A DNA stretch of 64,000 nucleotides, from the NCBI GenBank assembly GCA_942490535.1, contig CALNXQ010000005.1:2131778-2195777 (forward strand). Direction: 5' to 3'. Below, one piece after another: positions 43,097 to 52,658 of the stretch; positions within the stretch are counted from its first letter, which is position 1, and each line of letters opens with the position of its first letter. The DNA is from JAEINY01 sp942490535. Its GTDB lineage: Bacteria; Bacteroidota; Bacteroidia; Bacteroidales; Marinilabiliaceae. The translations under genes and the position numbers were made by a program. The notes below the pieces were generated by a model. It did no database searches. It was not told the DNA's origin and saw nothing but the letters and a program-made list of their open reading frames with translations.

Positions 43097-44311
43097 ATGA
43101 TTAATCGAATTAGTATTCTGGGACTATTAATTTTTGTTTGTTGCGCGACGCAGGCACAGTCTATTAAATCCGTGATGCGAAGCGGAAAGATTTCACTGCC
43201 CTCTGGTGTTACACCCCTCTCAATTAGTAATGAGTACGGGAATTACTTTGCTACAAACGTATCTATTAACGGGCATCTGGTTGAAGGTAAATTTTTAATT
43301 GATACGGGCTCTGATTATTCTATTATCAGTCAACAGACGGCTAATAAATTAGGTTTGGAATGCATCGGTCAAACCACAACAACAGATGGGTATAAAGAGA
43401 TTACTTCTTCCTATGTAAAAGCCCGCCTAACTATAGATGAGGTGCAGTTTGAAAATGTGGGGATGGTAATGATTGAAGATGATTATTTGGGATTGGGTGT
43501 TTTTTGTCAGGTAAAAGGTATTATTGGAAGTAATATTATTCGGCAAGCCGTATGGCGTTTTACCCCTGTTAGTGTGGAGATTATGAATGATATAGATGAA
43601 GAATGTGAATTGGATGAGTATACTGTTGAAAAATTAATTTTGCAAGGAGATTCAAAAGGAGTCCCCTACTTAGTCGCTACTTTTGGTCGTCCAAGGGGCA
43701 CGTTTTTATTTGATACCGGAGATAACGGATTCATTCAAATCTACCCGGAGCTTGTCCAATATGTGCCTGAAAGAAAAGAACGAGTAGGAAAGGGAAGGGC
43801 GGTTTCAATGCTGTTTAGTGAACAAAATGCAACGGATACAACTGTTTATTCAGCCTGTCGGACCGATACTTTTAATGTGGCAGGGTTAAAAGTGAAGCAG
43901 CCTATTGCTTATGTCGAGGGTACAGAGCAGTCTGTTGCCATCGGCTCAGAATTTTTTAATTACTTCGAAACCATCTTTGACTTTCCTCGAAAAAAAATAT
44001 ACTTAAAACAAATCAAATGGGAATATTCAAATGATCACTGGAATACCAATGGAATTAAAACCATCATTGAAGATGATAAAGTATGGGTTCGCTTTGTGTG
44101 GGATCAGTCAAGTGCTGCGCGTCAAGGCCTAAAGCCGGGGCAGCGCATTCTTCAAATAAATGAGCTTGATCTGCGCGATAAAATCCCAATTCCATCTTGT
44201 GAAATATATCAGCAAGTTATAAGTGAATTGGATGGCGATTCGGTAAAAATAGTTATTGAAGGATTTGATGAGGAGCTTGTTCTTGTTAAAGAGAGCTTAT
44301 TTGAAATATAG
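43097..44311 (+). CDS. Two-lobed retropepsin-like aspartyl protease with PDZ domain, secreted
   Basis: 404 aa. Signal peptide MINRISILGLLIFVCCATQA. Two aspartyl-protease half-domains: the first with EGKFLIDTGSDYSIIS (DTG at 69-71), the second with GTFLFDTGDNGFIQI (DTG at 206-208), so the active site can form within one chain. A C-terminal PDZ (about 325-404) has SSAARQGLKPGQRILQINEL. Periplasmic or surface-located. It follows the 49-aa GG-peptide by 85 bp across a terminator and precedes an M28 peptidase by about 50 bp; it may act on exported peptides (inference). Confidence 0.85.
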   Translation: MINRISILGLLIFVCCATQAQSIKSVMRSGKISLPSGVTPLSISNEYGNYFATNVSINGHLVEGKFLIDTGSDYSIISQQTANKLGLECIGQTTTTDGYKEITSSYVKARLTIDEVQFENVGMVMIEDDYLGLGVFCQVKGIIGSNIIRQAVWRFTPVSVEIMNDIDEECELDEYTVEKLILQGDSKGVPYLVATFGRPRGTFLFDTGDNGFIQIYPELVQYVPERKERVGKGRAVSMLFSEQNATDTTVYSACRTDTFNVAGLKVKQPIAYVEGTEQSVAIGSEFFNYFETIFDFPRKKIYLKQIKWEYSNDHWNTNGIKTIIEDDKVWVRFVWDQSSAARQGLKPGQRILQINELDLRDKIPIPSCEIYQQVISELDGDSVKIVIEGFDEELVLVKESLFEI

Positions 44312-44365
44312 ATCGTTGCTCATTTTTGAGTTTGATGTTTTTTGCAACACGTATTTAATTTATTG

Positions 44366-45730
44366 ATGTTGAAAAAGCTTTGGTGTATACTGAGCATGTT
44401 GTATGGAATGACTGTCGTCGGACAAAAAGGCGTTCTATTAAATAATGTAGACTCTAATATAAAGGTACATATAGATTCTCTTACTTCGGAATGTTTTAAA
44501 GGCCGGGGAATTATTCATGGTGGAGCAAATGTAGCGGCTAATTATATTGAGCAGCAGTTCAGTCTGTATCAGTTAGAGAGATTTAGAATGAAAGAGGGGG
44601 AGTCTTTCAACCAGACATTCGATGTAGCTTGTTTTGGGGCCATTGACAGTACATCAAGCATTACGGTAGTAGGAAAAACTTATTTCCTGTGGAAAGATTT
44701 TTCGTTCTATACCTTTAATGTAACAGAATCACTGGGAGAGTTGTATGGGCGACATGCTTTTATTGCGATGTATGAGTCGGAATCAAAATCTCAATTAAAG
44801 TATAGAGCTGAGCAAACATATATTAATGGTGAAATAAAATTGATATTTGATGAGACTACTTATAAATCTGCCAGATACCTATCTATTGTCTGTGATAGTA
44901 TTAATGATAAAGATCAAGCGTCTTTAGAGGAGTTACTTGATAAACCGTATTTTTTATTGACATCTTCTCCCCATATGAGTAAGAAATTACAAAAACTGGG
45001 AAAAAAAAACTTGAGGCTATTTGAAAAAGGAAATCCACTCACCGATAGTGTGATCATAAATATGAAGCGGGAAATGACGATCCACACATGTAAAAATATA
45101 ATTGGCTATTTACCTGCTTCACAAGCAACGGACAGTTGCATTATTTTAAGTGCTCACTACGATCATCTTGGCGAAAAATATGGCTATTTGTTTCCTGGTG
45201 CCAATGACAATGCATCGGGAGTTGCCGTCATGATGGAGACCGCGCGTTACCTAACTGAAATGGCCACAAAAGGGAGGCAAATGAAATACAACATTGTATT
45301 CATCGCTTTTTCGGCTGAAGAGTATGGTATGTTGGGATCTGATTATTTCACGCGCCATTCACCTGTTGATTTATCAAAGGTTAAATACATGGTGAATCTG
45401 GATATGGTAGGGGGTATTGGTAGTGAACTAAAGGATCACCCTGATCAACTTTTTATGTTACGAAGTAATAATGTGGATCCTAACTTGATTCATACCTTTC
45501 ATGATTTAGCTGATCGAACAGATGGTATTGACTTCAATGATTCAGGAAAGGATAAATACCTGAAGTATTCTGATCAGGCCAAATTTGAAGAATTAGGTGT
45601 TCCTTCTGTTTTTTTCTTTTCCGGTGAGGATAGCTACTATCACAAACCAACTGACACCAAAGAGCATCTTAATTTTGAGAAGATGGAGGGATTAACACAA
45701 GTGTTGGTGCAGTGGTTAGTGGCGATGTGA
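44366..45730 (+). CDS. M28-family zinc aminopeptidase, secreted
   Basis: 454 aa with a signal peptide (MLKKLWCILSMLYGMTVVGQ). The M28 dinuclear zinc site is visible: LSAHYDHLG, PGANDNASGV, FSAEEYGMLGS (general-base Glu pair), the Asp of VNLDMVG, and the final HKPTDTKEHLN. Function: removal of N-terminal residues from peptides outside the cytoplasm. ATG 44366 is chosen over a TTG eight codons upstream. Probably co-transcribed with the aspartyl protease; ends before a bidirectional terminator. Confidence 0.9.
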   Translation: MLKKLWCILSMLYGMTVVGQKGVLLNNVDSNIKVHIDSLTSECFKGRGIIHGGANVAANYIEQQFSLYQLERFRMKEGESFNQTFDVACFGAIDSTSSITVVGKTYFLWKDFSFYTFNVTESLGELYGRHAFIAMYESESKSQLKYRAEQTYINGEIKLIFDETTYKSARYLSIVCDSINDKDQASLEELLDKPYFLLTSSPHMSKKLQKLGKKNLRLFEKGNPLTDSVIINMKREMTIHTCKNIIGYLPASQATDSCIILSAHYDHLGEKYGYLFPGANDNASGVAVMMETARYLTEMATKGRQMKYNIVFIAFSAEEYGMLGSDYFTRHSPVDLSKVKYMVNLDMVGGIGSELKDHPDQLFMLRSNNVDPNLIHTFHDLADRTDGIDFNDSGKDKYLKYSDQAKFEELGVPSVFFFSGEDSYYHKPTDTKEHLNFEKMEGLTQVLVQWLVAM

Positions 45731-45778
45731 TGGTTTAGAGTGCCTCTGTTTTAATCTTGATTCATTGACAAAATAAAA

Positions 45779-45805
45779 ACAGCCACCCCAAAATGGAGTG
45801 GCTGT
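45779..45805. terminator. Bidirectional terminator between M28 gene and gpmI
   Basis: ACAGCCAC / GTGGCTGT inverted repeat with T-rich sequence on the plus side and A-rich on the other, serving both convergent genes. Confidence 0.8.
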
Positions 45806-45824
45806 CCTTTTTACTTTTACCTTG

Positions 45825-47354
45825 TTATTTAAGTGTAATCAGCGATTGACCAGTCATCTCAGCCGGTTTCTCAACACCCATCAATGCTAAGATCGATGGT
45901 GCCACATCCGCTAAAATACCTTCTTTAATGTCACCCTGACGTTCCGTTACCCAGATAAATGGTACCGGGTTCAGGGAGTGAGCCGTATTTGGTGATCCAT
46001 CGGCATTGATGGCATTGTCCGCATTTCCGTGGTCGGCAATGATGATGGCTTCATAACCGTTGGCTTTAGCTGCTTCAACGGTGGCTTCCAAACACTCATC
46101 CACGGCTTTCACCGCTTTCATGATGGCGTTGTAATCACCGGTGTGACCTACCATGTCGGTATTGGCATAGTTCAAAGCGATGAACTCGTACTTCTGCTTG
46201 TTCAATTCGGCTACAATATTATCCTTCACTTCGTGTGCACTCATTTCAGGTTGCAAATCGTAAGTGGCCACTTTAGGTGAATTTACCAAAACGCGGTCTT
46301 CACCTTCGTAAACGGCTTCACGACCACCAGAGAAAAAGAAAGTCACGTGGGCATATTTTTCCGTTTCCGCAATACGTAACTGCTTCAATCCGGCATTGGC
46401 CACTACCTCACCAATGGTGTTGTTCACGTTATCCTTGTCAAACAGGATGCTTACGTTTTTGAAGGAAGCGTCGTACGGCGTCATGGTAAAGTACTGCAAG
46501 TGCAGTGTTTTCATGCCATGCTCAGGCATGTCTTCCTGTGTCAATACCTGTGTAATCTCACGGGCACGATCATTACGGAAGTTGAAGAAAATCACCACAT
46601 CGCCTTCCTGAATCGTACCCACGGGTTGGCCGTCGGCATCCACCTGACAAATGGCTTTGATGAATTCATCGGTCACACCTTCGCTATAAGATGCGTCAAT
46701 GGCTGCAACTACATCAGTGGTGGCTTTACCAATCCCGTTCACCATTACATCGTAGGCTTCTTTCACACGTTCCCAACGCTTGTCACGGTCCATGGCATAG
46801 TAACGACCAATCACCGAAGCTACTTTACCACCTGATGTTTTCATGTGATCCACCAACTCGGTCATGAAACCTTTGCCACTTTTGGGATCACAATCGCGTC
46901 CATCCATGAATGCATGAACAAAAGCACGCTCTTCAATGCCATACTCCCTGGCAATGTCCAACAGTTTATGTAGATGTTCCTGGCTGCTATGTACACCACC
47001 ACGGGACATTAATCCCAGAAAGTGAATTTGCTTGCCATGTTCTTTGGCGTATGAATAGGCCTTAACGACTTCGGGGTTTTGAGCGATGCTACCATCTTTA
47101 CAGGCATGGTTGATTTTTACCAAATCCTGGTACACCACGCGACCGGCACCAATGTTCAGGTGACCTACCTCGCTGTTACCCATTTGCCCGTCTGGTAAAC
47201 CTACATTTTCCCCGGACGCTTGTAATTGCGAATTGGGGTAGTTTTTAACCAAACTGTCAAAATAAGGGGTTTCACCTGTAAAAATACCATCTGCTTTAGT
47301 ATGATCGCCATACCCCCATCCATCCAAGATGATTAAAATCGTTTTCTTATCCAT
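45825..47354 (-). CDS. gpmI: 2,3-bisphosphoglycerate-independent phosphoglycerate mutase
   Basis: Glycolytic isomerisation of 3- and 2-phosphoglycerate; manganese enzyme of the alkaline-phosphatase superfamily, cytoplasmic. 509 aa. Landmarks: ILIILDGWGYGDHTKADGIF, the phospho-serine region MGNSEVGHLNIGAGRVVYQD, HAFMDGRDCDPKSG, FFNFRNDRAREIT, and the metal-binding NYANTDMVGHTGD and IIADHGNADNAI. Full length; stands alone. Confidence 0.98.
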   Translation of the reverse strand: MDKKTILIILDGWGYGDHTKADGIFTGETPYFDSLVKNYPNSQLQASGENVGLPDGQMGNSEVGHLNIGAGRVVYQDLVKINHACKDGSIAQNPEVVKAYSYAKEHGKQIHFLGLMSRGGVHSSQEHLHKLLDIAREYGIEERAFVHAFMDGRDCDPKSGKGFMTELVDHMKTSGGKVASVIGRYYAMDRDKRWERVKEAYDVMVNGIGKATTDVVAAIDASYSEGVTDEFIKAICQVDADGQPVGTIQEGDVVIFFNFRNDRAREITQVLTQEDMPEHGMKTLHLQYFTMTPYDASFKNVSILFDKDNVNNTIGEVVANAGLKQLRIAETEKYAHVTFFFSGGREAVYEGEDRVLVNSPKVATYDLQPEMSAHEVKDNIVAELNKQKYEFIALNYANTDMVGHTGDYNAIMKAVKAVDECLEATVEAAKANGYEAIIIADHGNADNAINADGSPNTAHSLNPVPFIWVTERQGDIKEGILADVAPSILALMGVEKPAEMTGQSLITLK

Positions 47355-47562
47355 GTGATAATATTTTGTTTTTTGAACTCTTCTGCTTATTAATTAAAAT
47401 TTTACGCGCGGCAAAAATACTCAATTAACAGACAAAAAAAAAGACGAATGCGTTAATTGAACTTAAAAGCTACTCCTGCTAGCCTAACAAATGGTGATAG
47501 CTTTGGTTTAAGGATGGGGAGTTCCGAAACGTTAAAAAAATGTAATCGACTTCAGCAGTGGT

Positions 47563-48369
47563 CTATTGCTTGGGTTTATTACTTTTAGGACTGCCAAGAA
47601 GGTCGTGTATGAATGATTGCATGCGATCATAATGAGATCCCTGCCAGTAGACTTTATCACAAACTTTACAGATGTAGAAATCGTGAAAATGGTGGTATGT
47701 ATCCTGGGGTATTCTTTCCCGGATACCTGCTTTTGATACTTTTTCAATGGGATGATTGCACACAATGCACCGGGTAAAGGGATGAAGTTGTGAAGTCAAA
47801 TCGAATTTTTCGATCACTTCAATGAATTGCATTTTGGGAAAAATGGAACGCACGTAATAGCCATGTTGGATTTTAGGGGACCGCAACAAGGGTTTATCGC
47901 GGGTGAGAATAATGCGATTTTCGTTCAATGTAATTTTCACGATGGTGGTATCTTCAAAGTCATTTTTATAAAGGCAATCAAATCCCACCATGCGTAAATA
48001 TTTGGCCAGTTTGCCCAGGTGGGCGTCTAAAATGAAACGGGTAACGCGCAAGGGTTGGGGGCGTAGAGTTGTCAGTCCGGATATGTCGAAACTCTCGAAT
48101 ACGGGATAAACCGATATGTTTTCACCCCCTTTTAGCGCATAATCTAATTGAACGGATTCGCTGTTGACCAGGATCAAGTCAATTTCGGAGATAGGAACGC
48201 CAATTGATAGAATGGCCTCTTGTAATTTAAGAGGACCAGCGTAGTGATAACTAAAGGGAAGCTGTTTTCTGGCGCGCGGCAGAAAATCATTTAGCTCCGC
48301 ATAAAATCTGAATTGAACGGTTTTATACTTTCTATTTTTCACACTGTTTCTTTTTCCTGGGACGATCAA
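47563..48369 (-). CDS. Mut7-C RNase domain protein with N-terminal ubiquitin-like domain
   Basis: 268 aa. An N-terminal Mut7-C ubiquitin-fold domain (about 18-95, FRFYAELNDFLPRA...GENISVYPVFES) is followed by the Mut7-C PIN-like RNase domain: RFILDAHLGKLAKYLRMVGF (catalytic Asp), ILTRDKPLL, and a zinc ribbon with FTRCIVCNHPIEKV and FYICKVCDKVYWQG. Predicted RNase; cellular target unknown. The architecture is a recognised bacterial one, and length is normal. Confidence 0.9.
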   Translation of the reverse strand: MIVPGKRNSVKNRKYKTVQFRFYAELNDFLPRARKQLPFSYHYAGPLKLQEAILSIGVPISEIDLILVNSESVQLDYALKGGENISVYPVFESFDISGLTTLRPQPLRVTRFILDAHLGKLAKYLRMVGFDCLYKNDFEDTTIVKITLNENRIILTRDKPLLRSPKIQHGYYVRSIFPKMQFIEVIEKFDLTSQLHPFTRCIVCNHPIEKVSKAGIRERIPQDTYHHFHDFYICKVCDKVYWQGSHYDRMQSFIHDLLGSPKSNKPKQ

Positions 48370-48581
48370 CAGGAAGATACGAAGGCAGATGGGGAAGTGG
48401 CAATATAAAAGGCGGTTATTTTAGGATTCAACTAAATTATCCTATGAGATACAAAAGGCATAATTTTTGTTAAGCATCAGACCAAATTTTTATGCTAGTT
48501 TTACATGTTCTTTTTTTAAGGATGCAGGGCGATCAATAATGAGGGAGTGTTAGTTAGCGTCTTAAAAACCAATTGTATTCG

Positions 48582-50990
48582 ATGATAAAATTTCTTTTTT
48601 CTTTCCTTTTGTTAGGATGTGTAAGTGCGTTGAAGGGACAAGTCGTGCAGGTTGCTGATAATAATTCTGCTCAACCACTGGAATTGGTTGCCATTTTTAG
48701 TCAATCCCCCCAGGTGAATACCATTACCAATTCAAAAGGGACGGCAGATATATCCGAATTTGTTGGATTAAACGAGATTATTTTTCGATTGGTGGGTTAT
48801 GAACCAAAGGTTTGTAGTTTTTCCGAGCTGGAGCAGATGGGATTCAAAATCACCATGGAGCAATCGGAACTATCCCTGGACGAAGTCGTTATTTCAGCTA
48901 CACGCTGGAAACAAGGGAAACGGGAAACAGCCGCTAAAATCGCTACTCTGCGTCCCAAAGACATTGCTTTTTTGAATCCTCAAACGGCAGCTGATTTAGT
49001 GGGAATGACTGGTGATGTGTACATTCAAAAAAGTCAGATGGGAGGCGGTAGCCCTATGATACGCGGATTTTCAACCAACCGGGTATTGATTGCCGTGGAT
49101 GGGGTGCGCATGAACAATGCTATTTTCAGAAGCGGTAATCTTCAAAACATCATCTCGCTCGATCCGTTTGCTACCGATCGTTCAGAAGTCATATTTGGCC
49201 CCGGCTCGGTCATTTATGGGAGTGACGCCATTGGAGGCGTGATGGGTTTTTACACGCTTAGCCCGGAGTTATCCAATGCTGAAAATTCACTGGTGAAGGT
49301 CAATGCGGTCACGCGTTATGCTTCGGCCAATGCTGAAAAGACAGGGCACGTAGATGTTAACCTGGGATTTGATAAATGGGCTTCAGTCACCAGTTTTTCG
49401 TTCTCGGCGTATGACGATCTGAAGATGGGAAGTCGGGGGCCGGATGATTATTTGCGTCCTCACTATGTGGATCGACTCAATGGGCAGGATGTATTAGTGG
49501 ATAATACGGATGCAGAAGTGCAGGTACCCACCTCATATGATCAAATGAATGTCATGCAAAAGCTGCGCTTCTCACCCAATGATGAATGGGATGTGAATTA
49601 TGGATTTCATTATTCCACAACCTCGGATTACGATCGCTACGACCGCCTTTTGGAGCCAAAGGGTGACGGATTGAAATCAGCCGAGTGGTATTACGGCCCA
49701 CAAGTGTGGATGCTGAATACGCTCAGTATTCAGCATAAAGCAAACAATCTATTGTTTGATCATGTGAATATCATTGCGGCACATCAATTATTTGAAGAGA
49801 GTCGTCATGACCGGAAGTTCGGTAAAGAGGATTTACGCCACCGTTACGAAAAAGTGAATGCACTTTCGTTAAATATCGATTTTGAGCGGCATTGGGATGA
49901 TGGGAATCGGCTATTTTATGGGGTTGAGGTCATTTCCAATACCATTAATTCCACGGGACATATTGAAAATATCACCACCGGTGCTCAGGAAGAAATGGCC
50001 TCCCGGTATCCGGATGATTCCCGTTGGCATTCCATCGCTGCCTACGCCAATGTGCTTCACAAAGTCAGTGCAAAACTCAATTTGCAGGGTGGATTGCGAT
50101 ATAATCAGGTTGTCCTGAAGGCCGATATCGATGATCAATTTTTCTCATTTCCCTTTGAAAATGCAGATATCAATACCGGTGCTTTAACAGGGAGTCTGGG
50201 TTTGATTTTCAACCCGGGGGAAAACTGGCAGTTAAGCACCTCTGCATCCACCGGTTTCAGGGCTCCTAATATTGACGATGTGGGTAAGGTGTTCGATTCT
50301 GAACCAGGCGCGGTGGTAGTCCCGAATGCTAATTTGAAACCGGAGTATGCCATAAATTGGGAAATGGGTGCTGCTTTTATAGCCGCCAAACGGCTCAAAT
50401 TGGATGCTGCCGTCTATTATACCTATTTAACCAATGCGATGGTGCGTCGTGATTTTACGCTAAATGGGCAAGACAGTATTGTGTATGATAACGAGATGAG
50501 CCGGGTGCAAGCCATGCAAAATGCTGCCCATGCCTATGTGTACGGGATTCAATGTGGCATGGAACTAAAATTACCGGCTGGATTTTCAGTCTCTTCACGT
50601 TTTAATTATCAAAAAGGGGAAGAAGAGTTGGCGGATGGATCTTATTCACCTCTTCGTCATGCTGCTCCCTGGTTTGGCACAAGCCATCTGACCTACTCTA
50701 CTCAGCGTTTGAAAATTGATTTGAATAGTCAATACAATGGAGAGATGAGTTTTAATGAGATGCCACTATCAGAACATGAGAAGACGTATATGTACGCATT
50801 GGATGGTAATGACAATATTTATACACCGGCCTGGCAGACGCTTAATATAAAGGCTCAATATAAAGTGAATCAAATGGTATTAGTGACAGCGGGTATTGAT
50901 AATATAACGGATGAAAGGTACAAAACCTATTCTTCAGGTATTGCTGCGCCGGGGCGTAATTTTATTGCGTCATTGCGGGTGACACTCTAA
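48582..50990 (+). CDS. TonB-dependent receptor, haem/hemoglobin-type
   Basis: 802-aa outer-membrane transporter. Signal peptide, an N-terminal carboxypeptidase-like domain (about 25-95), TonB box region LDEVVISATRWKQG, plug with MGGGSPMIRGFSTNRVLIAV and PGSVIYGSDAIGGVMGF, then a 22-strand barrel ending with aromatic-rich TAGIDNITDERYKTYSS and a final FIASLRVTL. The plug wording is closest to receptors for haem/hemoglobin/transferrin. ATG 48582 was taken instead of a TTG three codons upstream. It is powered by the exbB/exbD/tonB system. A strong hairpin follows. Confidence 0.9.
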   Translation: MIKFLFSFLLLGCVSALKGQVVQVADNNSAQPLELVAIFSQSPQVNTITNSKGTADISEFVGLNEIIFRLVGYEPKVCSFSELEQMGFKITMEQSELSLDEVVISATRWKQGKRETAAKIATLRPKDIAFLNPQTAADLVGMTGDVYIQKSQMGGGSPMIRGFSTNRVLIAVDGVRMNNAIFRSGNLQNIISLDPFATDRSEVIFGPGSVIYGSDAIGGVMGFYTLSPELSNAENSLVKVNAVTRYASANAEKTGHVDVNLGFDKWASVTSFSFSAYDDLKMGSRGPDDYLRPHYVDRLNGQDVLVDNTDAEVQVPTSYDQMNVMQKLRFSPNDEWDVNYGFHYSTTSDYDRYDRLLEPKGDGLKSAEWYYGPQVWMLNTLSIQHKANNLLFDHVNIIAAHQLFEESRHDRKFGKEDLRHRYEKVNALSLNIDFERHWDDGNRLFYGVEVISNTINSTGHIENITTGAQEEMASRYPDDSRWHSIAAYANVLHKVSAKLNLQGGLRYNQVVLKADIDDQFFSFPFENADINTGALTGSLGLIFNPGENWQLSTSASTGFRAPNIDDVGKVFDSEPGAVVVPNANLKPEYAINWEMGAAFIAAKRLKLDAAVYYTYLTNAMVRRDFTLNGQDSIVYDNEMSRVQAMQNAAHAYVYGIQCGMELKLPAGFSVSSRFNYQKGEEELADGSYSPLRHAAPWFGTSHLTYSTQRLKIDLNSQYNGEMSFNEMPLSEHEKTYMYALDGNDNIYTPAWQTLNIKAQYKVNQMVLVTAGIDNITDERYKTYSSGIAAPGRNFIASLRVTL

Positions 50991-50996
50991 AATAAT

Positions 50997-51037
50997 TGAG
51001 CGAAAGATTAAGTCAAGTTTACTTAATCTTTCGCTCA
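50997..51037. terminator. Perfect 17-bp stem hairpin after the TonB receptor
   Basis: TGAGCGAAAGATTAAGT / ACTTAATCTTTCGCTCA, loop CAAGTTT. No long T run follows, so it may protect or bidirectionally terminate between the receptor and the convergent hydrolase. Confidence 0.75.
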
Positions 51038-51102
51038 GTAGTATTTAATTCACGGCAATAGTATTTTTGAGGCTCTTGGTCACCCCTTTAATAGTTGGAT
51101 GG

Positions 51103-52332
51103 TTAGTTTCTTGCCAATAACTTTTCAATAACCTCTATGTACATAGGCATTACTCCGGTCCCATGTGTAGCATCTTCTAAGGTGACAAATTGAATTTTAT
51201 CTGTCCCTTGTCCCAGATTCAGAAAATCATTGTATAGGTTTTCTGAAATCAAGTAGGGCACATTTTCATCCGCATTGCCATGGTATAAGGTAATTGGAAT
51301 ACTGTTTTTCCACGCAGGTTGGCTATTGTTGATAAGAGCATCCTTTAGTGGTTTAAAGTCGGCATGGGTATCGAATTCAGTTAATAGTCTGGGCGAGAAT
51401 AATTCCTGCATATTGGTTGTTAGTTGCTCATTGATCTGGCCGGAGGAATTTTCGCCATTGAAGAGGCCGGGTATTCTGGAAGCGTAGGGCTCACTAAAAA
51501 AGAGACTAAAGTCATTTTGTATAGCACCCACGGATTGATAGCTATTGATTATGTAGGGCACATAAAAGGGTTGCACATAATCGGTTTGTTCAATCAGGTA
51601 CTGTTTCATGTCGAGTAGGTTATAGGCGCCGGCCCCACAAGCTGAGCCAATGAGTGTCAATCCTTCAATGGGATCGGATTCCAGATCGTAGTGGGCCACC
51701 AATGAAGCCCATCCACCCAATGAATAGCCGGTTAGCATTAACTCGCCCGATAATTGAAAGGGGTACTCATCCATTTGGCTCATCTCCTGTACGGCCAGCA
51801 GCATATCTCTGACAGTGGATTGAAATAGTGACTTGTAATGGTACGGGTGATCAACCGACTCGGATGCTCCAAAGCCAATGTAATCCGGTATTACAACCAC
51901 ATACCCCAAGCCGGCAAAGGCCTGCAGCAGTAAGAACTCAGGATCGTCAATATTCTCACTTGGTGCACTGCTGTGTTTGACCAGCGTCCCATTTTGAAAG
52001 CTGACAGTCAGTGATTTTCGATTGGCATCATCCGGAATGCAGACTAAGCCAGAAAGGGTCAGCGGGGAGTCATCTGAATAGGTGGACTTGTATTCGATGT
52101 AATACACTTTTATGCCACTGATCACATGGGCCGACAGATCAGGTGCCCCTTCAACGGTGCCGGACAAAACTTTGAAAAGGGTCTGTACAGCGGATTGGTC
52201 TGCACTCTTTTCTTCGGTGGCACTGATCAGATATTTTGTTTCAACAGGTGGATTTGGATCGTCATCGTCCTTTTTACAGGACCAAACAGTGGCGAACAAG
52301 AGAATTACAAATAGGTATTGGGTAGCTTTCAT
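51103..52332 (-). CDS. Alpha/beta-hydrolase (secretory-lipase-like) lipoprotein
   Basis: 409 aa. Lipoprotein signal MKATQYLFVILLFATVWSCK. The fold has FQNGTLVKHSSAPSE, VVIPDYIGFGASE, the nucleophile elbow LTGYSLGGWASL, and the C-terminal acid/His region ITLYHGNADENVPY and ATHGTGVMP. Similar to bacterial secretory lipases and feruloyl-esterase-like hydrolases; substrate unknown. Surface or periplasmic. It faces the TonB receptor convergently and the helicase divergently. Confidence 0.85.
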   Translation of the reverse strand: MKATQYLFVILLFATVWSCKKDDDDPNPPVETKYLISATEEKSADQSAVQTLFKVLSGTVEGAPDLSAHVISGIKVYYIEYKSTYSDDSPLTLSGLVCIPDDANRKSLTVSFQNGTLVKHSSAPSENIDDPEFLLLQAFAGLGYVVVIPDYIGFGASESVDHPYHYKSLFQSTVRDMLLAVQEMSQMDEYPFQLSGELMLTGYSLGGWASLVAHYDLESDPIEGLTLIGSACGAGAYNLLDMKQYLIEQTDYVQPFYVPYIINSYQSVGAIQNDFSLFFSEPYASRIPGLFNGENSSGQINEQLTTNMQELFSPRLLTEFDTHADFKPLKDALINNSQPAWKNSIPITLYHGNADENVPYLISENLYNDFLNLGQGTDKIQFVTLEDATHGTGVMPMYIEVIEKLLARN

Positions 52333-52658
52333 CTTTCTGAGATTTAAGTTTTACATGAACCGGATCATTATTAAGCCGGAAATTGTATGCAAGATATCCC
52401 CATAGAGGTTCGTCTGTCAAGTGAATCTTTTCATTTCAGTTAAATAGGAATTATTATCTCATCAGTTAACATTAATTAACGTCAAAATAGCCAACATCAC
52501 CCATGGGAAAGGTGTTTATGTCAAAAAACGGTCTATCTTTGCGCCCAACTTAATAAAGGACCACTCCGGTCACTTTCGGCAGAACTTCGGAGCTTAAGCT
52601 CAATCAGGGAAAACAAACTGTAGCGAACGTGGGGTTGGGTGGAGATTAAAACATATTT
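52333..52658. promoter_or_regulatory. Helicase promoter and 5' leader
   Basis: TATCTTTG at 52534-52541 fits the -7 box; the ATG at 52659 then follows a leader of about 110 nt. The leader holds an inverted pair CTCCG...CGGAG near 52563-52591, so it is likely structured, as is common for cold-induced DEAD-box helicases (inference). The first 190 bp, near the hydrolase start, show nothing recognisable. Confidence 0.5.
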
